Assembly: GCA_039908535.1 (NCBI GenBank)
Contig: JAMOAW010000069.1
Location: 1 to 14,726, forward strand
Origin: JAMOAW01 sp039908535
GTDB lineage: Bacteria; Pseudomonadota; Magnetococcia; Magnetococcales; JADFZT01
Length of the DNA: 14,726 nt
Reading direction: 5' to 3'
Position numbers and translations under genes: made by a program. Under the pieces are notes generated by a model. The model did no database searches. It saw nothing but the letters and a program-made list of their open reading frames with translations, and had not been told where the DNA came from. Below are positions 13,801 through 14,726 of the stretch, in pieces; positions within the stretch are counted from its first letter, which is position 1, and each line of letters begins with the position of its first letter.

Positions 13801-14726
13801 CTCTTGTAGGGTTTGCATCATGGTTTGCAGAGGAGAAAATTTTGCTTCTACAAGGCTTGGCAAACGATCAAGTTGCTCTTGTAGGTCGGTTCCTTGTTGA
13901 TGCACCAACGCCAAGACCTCTTGTACCGCCGCGTGACTTTGCGCCCCAAGTTGCTGGTCAATGGCGGTCACCCGCTGGGTGCTCTCTTGGAGGGCGATGA
14001 GGAGTGGTTCCAGATTGGCGCGTTGGGCCAGAGTTTCTGTGAGACGTTGATTTTCAGACTCAAACGAACGGGTAAGCTTGGCGAAAATCTCCTCTTGCTG
14101 ACGGGTCAGTCGTTCTCCTTCTGACTGCACAAGGGTCAAAACCTCCTGTCTTTTGTGCTCAGCCTGAATGGTTTGTTGTTCGACTTGGTGTTGCAGCACT
14201 GTCAAAATCGGTTTAACATCCAATTTCTCGGTCATTATTTGGGTTAACTGGCGGTTTTCTGACCGCACAGTCGTCAAAAGAGCGGCCAGATCCAGGTCAT
14301 TGCTCATCTGTTTGACGACTTCTGGCAAGAGTGTTTCAATAAATTGTTGCTGTTCATCCGCAAGGTGTGCCCCTTCGGCTTGCACCGACTTCTCCACAGC
14401 TTCCCAGAGGGGGCGTTGTTGCTCTTGGCTGGTTTGAATCACCTCTTGAATTTGCGCGAGAGTGGCCCGTTGTTGCACTTGCTCGGATAATTGGCTGCTT
14501 TGTTCTGTAATCGTTTGCAAAATGGTTTCCGAGAGGGTGCGCTGCATCGCGCTGGTGGCGGTGCCTTTTAATTGCGTCTCTAAAGCCGCGCTTTGTTTTT
14601 GAATTGTCGTCAAAACGGCCTGAGTTTGGGCTTGGAGTCGCTCTGAGCTGGTCTGCACCTCTGTGGAGAGGCTCTCTTTGGCCTGGTTGTTTTGCTCGGT
14701 GATGGCACGCACAATGGTATCTGCGA
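10885..14726 (-). CDS. Giant coiled-coil protein, C-terminal ~1280 residues (5' end off window)
   Basis: The frame is open through the right edge. A GTG at 14712 could be mistaken for the start but is probably internal, since ADTI precedes it in frame. From 14726 to ~12650 the protein is almost all amphipathic helix, rich in Q, E and A. About ten copies of a motif like (V/L)DLxPLLxALQxExxRL recur there (e.g. near 14290, 14215, 14015, 13705, 13635, 13525). From ~12650 to 12030 it is a charged RQE/RKEAE coiled coil. A compact helical domain follows at ~11890-11510 (SSWQDILVQMG, HHYIYDQFGDHAMALTLVLE, SYVEDLLVNFAKARREL), then a disordered P/S/T/K-rich tail to the stop. I do not recognise the domain. 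With the OmpA-like gene directly downstream, a MotA/ExbB-like membrane head beyond the window is expected but not seen. A structural or tethering role is the alternative. Confidence 0.85.
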   Translation of the reverse strand, partial: ADTIVRAITEQNNQAKESLSTEVQTSSERLQAQTQAVLTTIQKQSAALETQLKGTATSAMQRTLSETILQTITEQSSQLSEQVQQRATLAQIQEVIQTSQEQQRPLWEAVEKSVQAEGAHLADEQQQFIETLLPEVVKQMSNDLDLAALLTTVRSENRQLTQIMTEKLDVKPILTVLQHQVEQQTIQAEHKRQEVLTLVQSEGERLTRQQEEIFAKLTRSFESENQRLTETLAQRANLEPLLIALQESTQRVTAIDQQLGAQSHAAVQEVLALVHQQGTDLQEQLDRLPSLVEAKFSPLQTMMQTLQETVQSEGARLSASQTQQLQSALSTALDRVEQQVDLTPIIGAIQAESRRFADEIGGRFSLDPVLNALQQQVVHQESVLAAQKQAQQEIYRLVETLDFKPFLTVLQTEMRTIARQITDKLADFQPASDILTNMIETVSRRLALELGRQMNLSGLVSAVRAEMERVVQRVGAEGWFTTEGERIHSRLIQLAEQLQQHPTSQTMQNIVETGIHELGMTLQSHVDFQPVLRHITQEVNKIQQSVHQEPLQAQMVAAFRNQSEAIFAQLGENKQALQQLLEQWPATLESRFGQHSSLIHQEFAGLAEQLRQQVTLQHMLPVIKAEGDRLVTALEKVIHSALSMLIDKIPDDLSQKPLLQAIQQEAQRLGHTLEEKMQSAVSGIAAKQEIQNQKTETRLESVRQEAATRLDAVRQETARLEAATRQETIRQETIRQEAIRQEATRQETIRQEALRQEIARQEKLAHMEQTQMVARQEAARKEAERRLAAVRQETQRLEEASKEEMARLKATQEKNKLIEATRQEALARKEANAKLKGARQEAERLEALARQEMARSQAAQMQIAQQRAARREAEQQEAIKKQQQETLQWGALIEEKLKEAEEKRTAPLGRLSSNAVKTGVQPPFKMASNGAAATNLLIEKKPNDGIGVSSWQDILVQMGALGKGIDGATLLELLKSMHHYIYDQFGDHAMALTLVLENLIGKLQGGMPISDPNVVILLKEIGERSDEMMNAYQGDAPKIMELDKGFMKAANSLRSYVEDLLVNFAKARRELQTTQQVSPRTIKPTPPPTPSLKPKRGATQGFFSSFLSSQKSNETPATNVTPAQVHPTLASPPKAERPDESSTPSSTIQTGMAFIGNSLRDRIGRLQFEAKQTPKQVPLSSSAPSSAPNAKKSGNGESDSWGTLGQRVFHTETSLDKPTKFSQSSAEKPVVAVPQDAKKTQLFDSFLNNKQKEQVVKTSEGLFGKFSTSGKKPSSGDNG
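12439..12558 (-). repeat. Eight tandem 15-base units encoding xxRQE
   Basis: Read on the minus strand, eight consecutive 5-residue units follow the pattern A/T/I-x-RQE (ATRQE, TIRQE, TIRQE, AIRQE, ATRQE, TIRQE, ALRQE, IARQE). At DNA level the unit is close to CTTGGCGAATGGTCT on the plus strand, with three units almost identical at 12500-12550, which suggests expansion by slippage. A five-residue period does not match a canonical seven-residue heptad, so this part may be a single charged helix or an undertwisted coil. Degenerate RQE units continue on both sides, to about 12650 and 12170. Confidence 0.85.

Noticed and set aside
14710..14712. GTG start of the giant coiled-coil protein
   Set aside because: The frame continues upstream to the window edge in the same coiled-coil style and there is no convincing ribosome site, so this is probably an internal valine codon.
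10027..14726. A complete Zorya defence system
   Set aside because: Only a ZorB-like protein and a coiled-coil partner are visible. No ZorC, ZorD or ZorE gene follows, the MotA head is not in the window and the key helix aspartate is missing.

Overview
The window looks like chromosomal DNA of a Gram-negative proteobacterium. The best evidence is a sigma-32 type sigma factor (RpoH) with its own signature box, next to RsmA/KsgA. A TolC-fold outer-membrane lipoprotein with a SPOR domain and an OmpA/MotB-like peptidoglycan-binding protein confirm a double-membrane envelope. The very large adhesin, giant coiled-coil protein and LRV-repeat protein would suit a member of the Magnetococcia or a similar deep-branching proteobacterial group. 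That placement is a guess and the sequence alone does not prove it. I saw no tRNA, rRNA, CRISPR array or transposase gene.

Layout. (1) 1-3206, minus: the N-terminal 1068 residues of a giant secreted adhesin with a LEPR-like N-terminal motif, a DUF4347 domain and a tandem array of cadherin-like domains. Its C-terminus lies off the left edge. (2) 3207-3729: a 523-base AT-rich divergent intergenic region. (3) 3730-5736, plus: a TolC-family lipoprotein fused to a C-terminal SPOR domain, plausibly the outer-membrane exit for the divergent adhesin. (4) 5733-6179, minus: a stand-alone cyclic-nucleotide-binding domain protein whose end overlaps the TolC gene by 4 bases. (5) 6180-8678, minus: rsmA followed by rpoH, with three copies of a hairpin-forming dispersed repeat in the gaps around rpoH. 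(6) 8901-10013, plus: an LRV-repeat protein ending in a CxxC...CxxC knuckle. (7) 10027-14726, minus: a giant coiled-coil protein (N-terminus off the right edge), then, 12 bases downstream, a single-pass membrane protein with an OmpA/MotB-like domain.

How the parts may work together. The adhesin and the TolC-SPOR protein form a likely type I secretion/surface display locus, although the ABC transporter and membrane-fusion genes are not here. The coiled-coil/OmpA pair has the order and architecture of ZorA-ZorB or MotA-MotB type stator pairs with a very long helical tail. However, the visible OmpA partner has no acidic residue in its membrane helix, and any MotA-like part of the giant protein would be outside the window. 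The giant protein carries about ten copies of a short motif that I do not recognise, eight tandem 5-residue RQE units and an unrecognised helical C-terminal domain. This pair is the best candidate for an undescribed system.

The dispersed repeat is the most striking non-coding signal. Two copies (6202-6350, 7704-7826) match almost perfectly over their first ~75 bases, and a shorter copy lies in reverse orientation (6596-6672). Each forms a GC-rich hairpin with A-rich sequence on one side and T-rich sequence on the other, as a portable bidirectional terminator would. The copies sit at the 3' end of rsmA, at the 3' end of rpoH and in the presumed 5' leader of the cyclic-nucleotide-binding gene.
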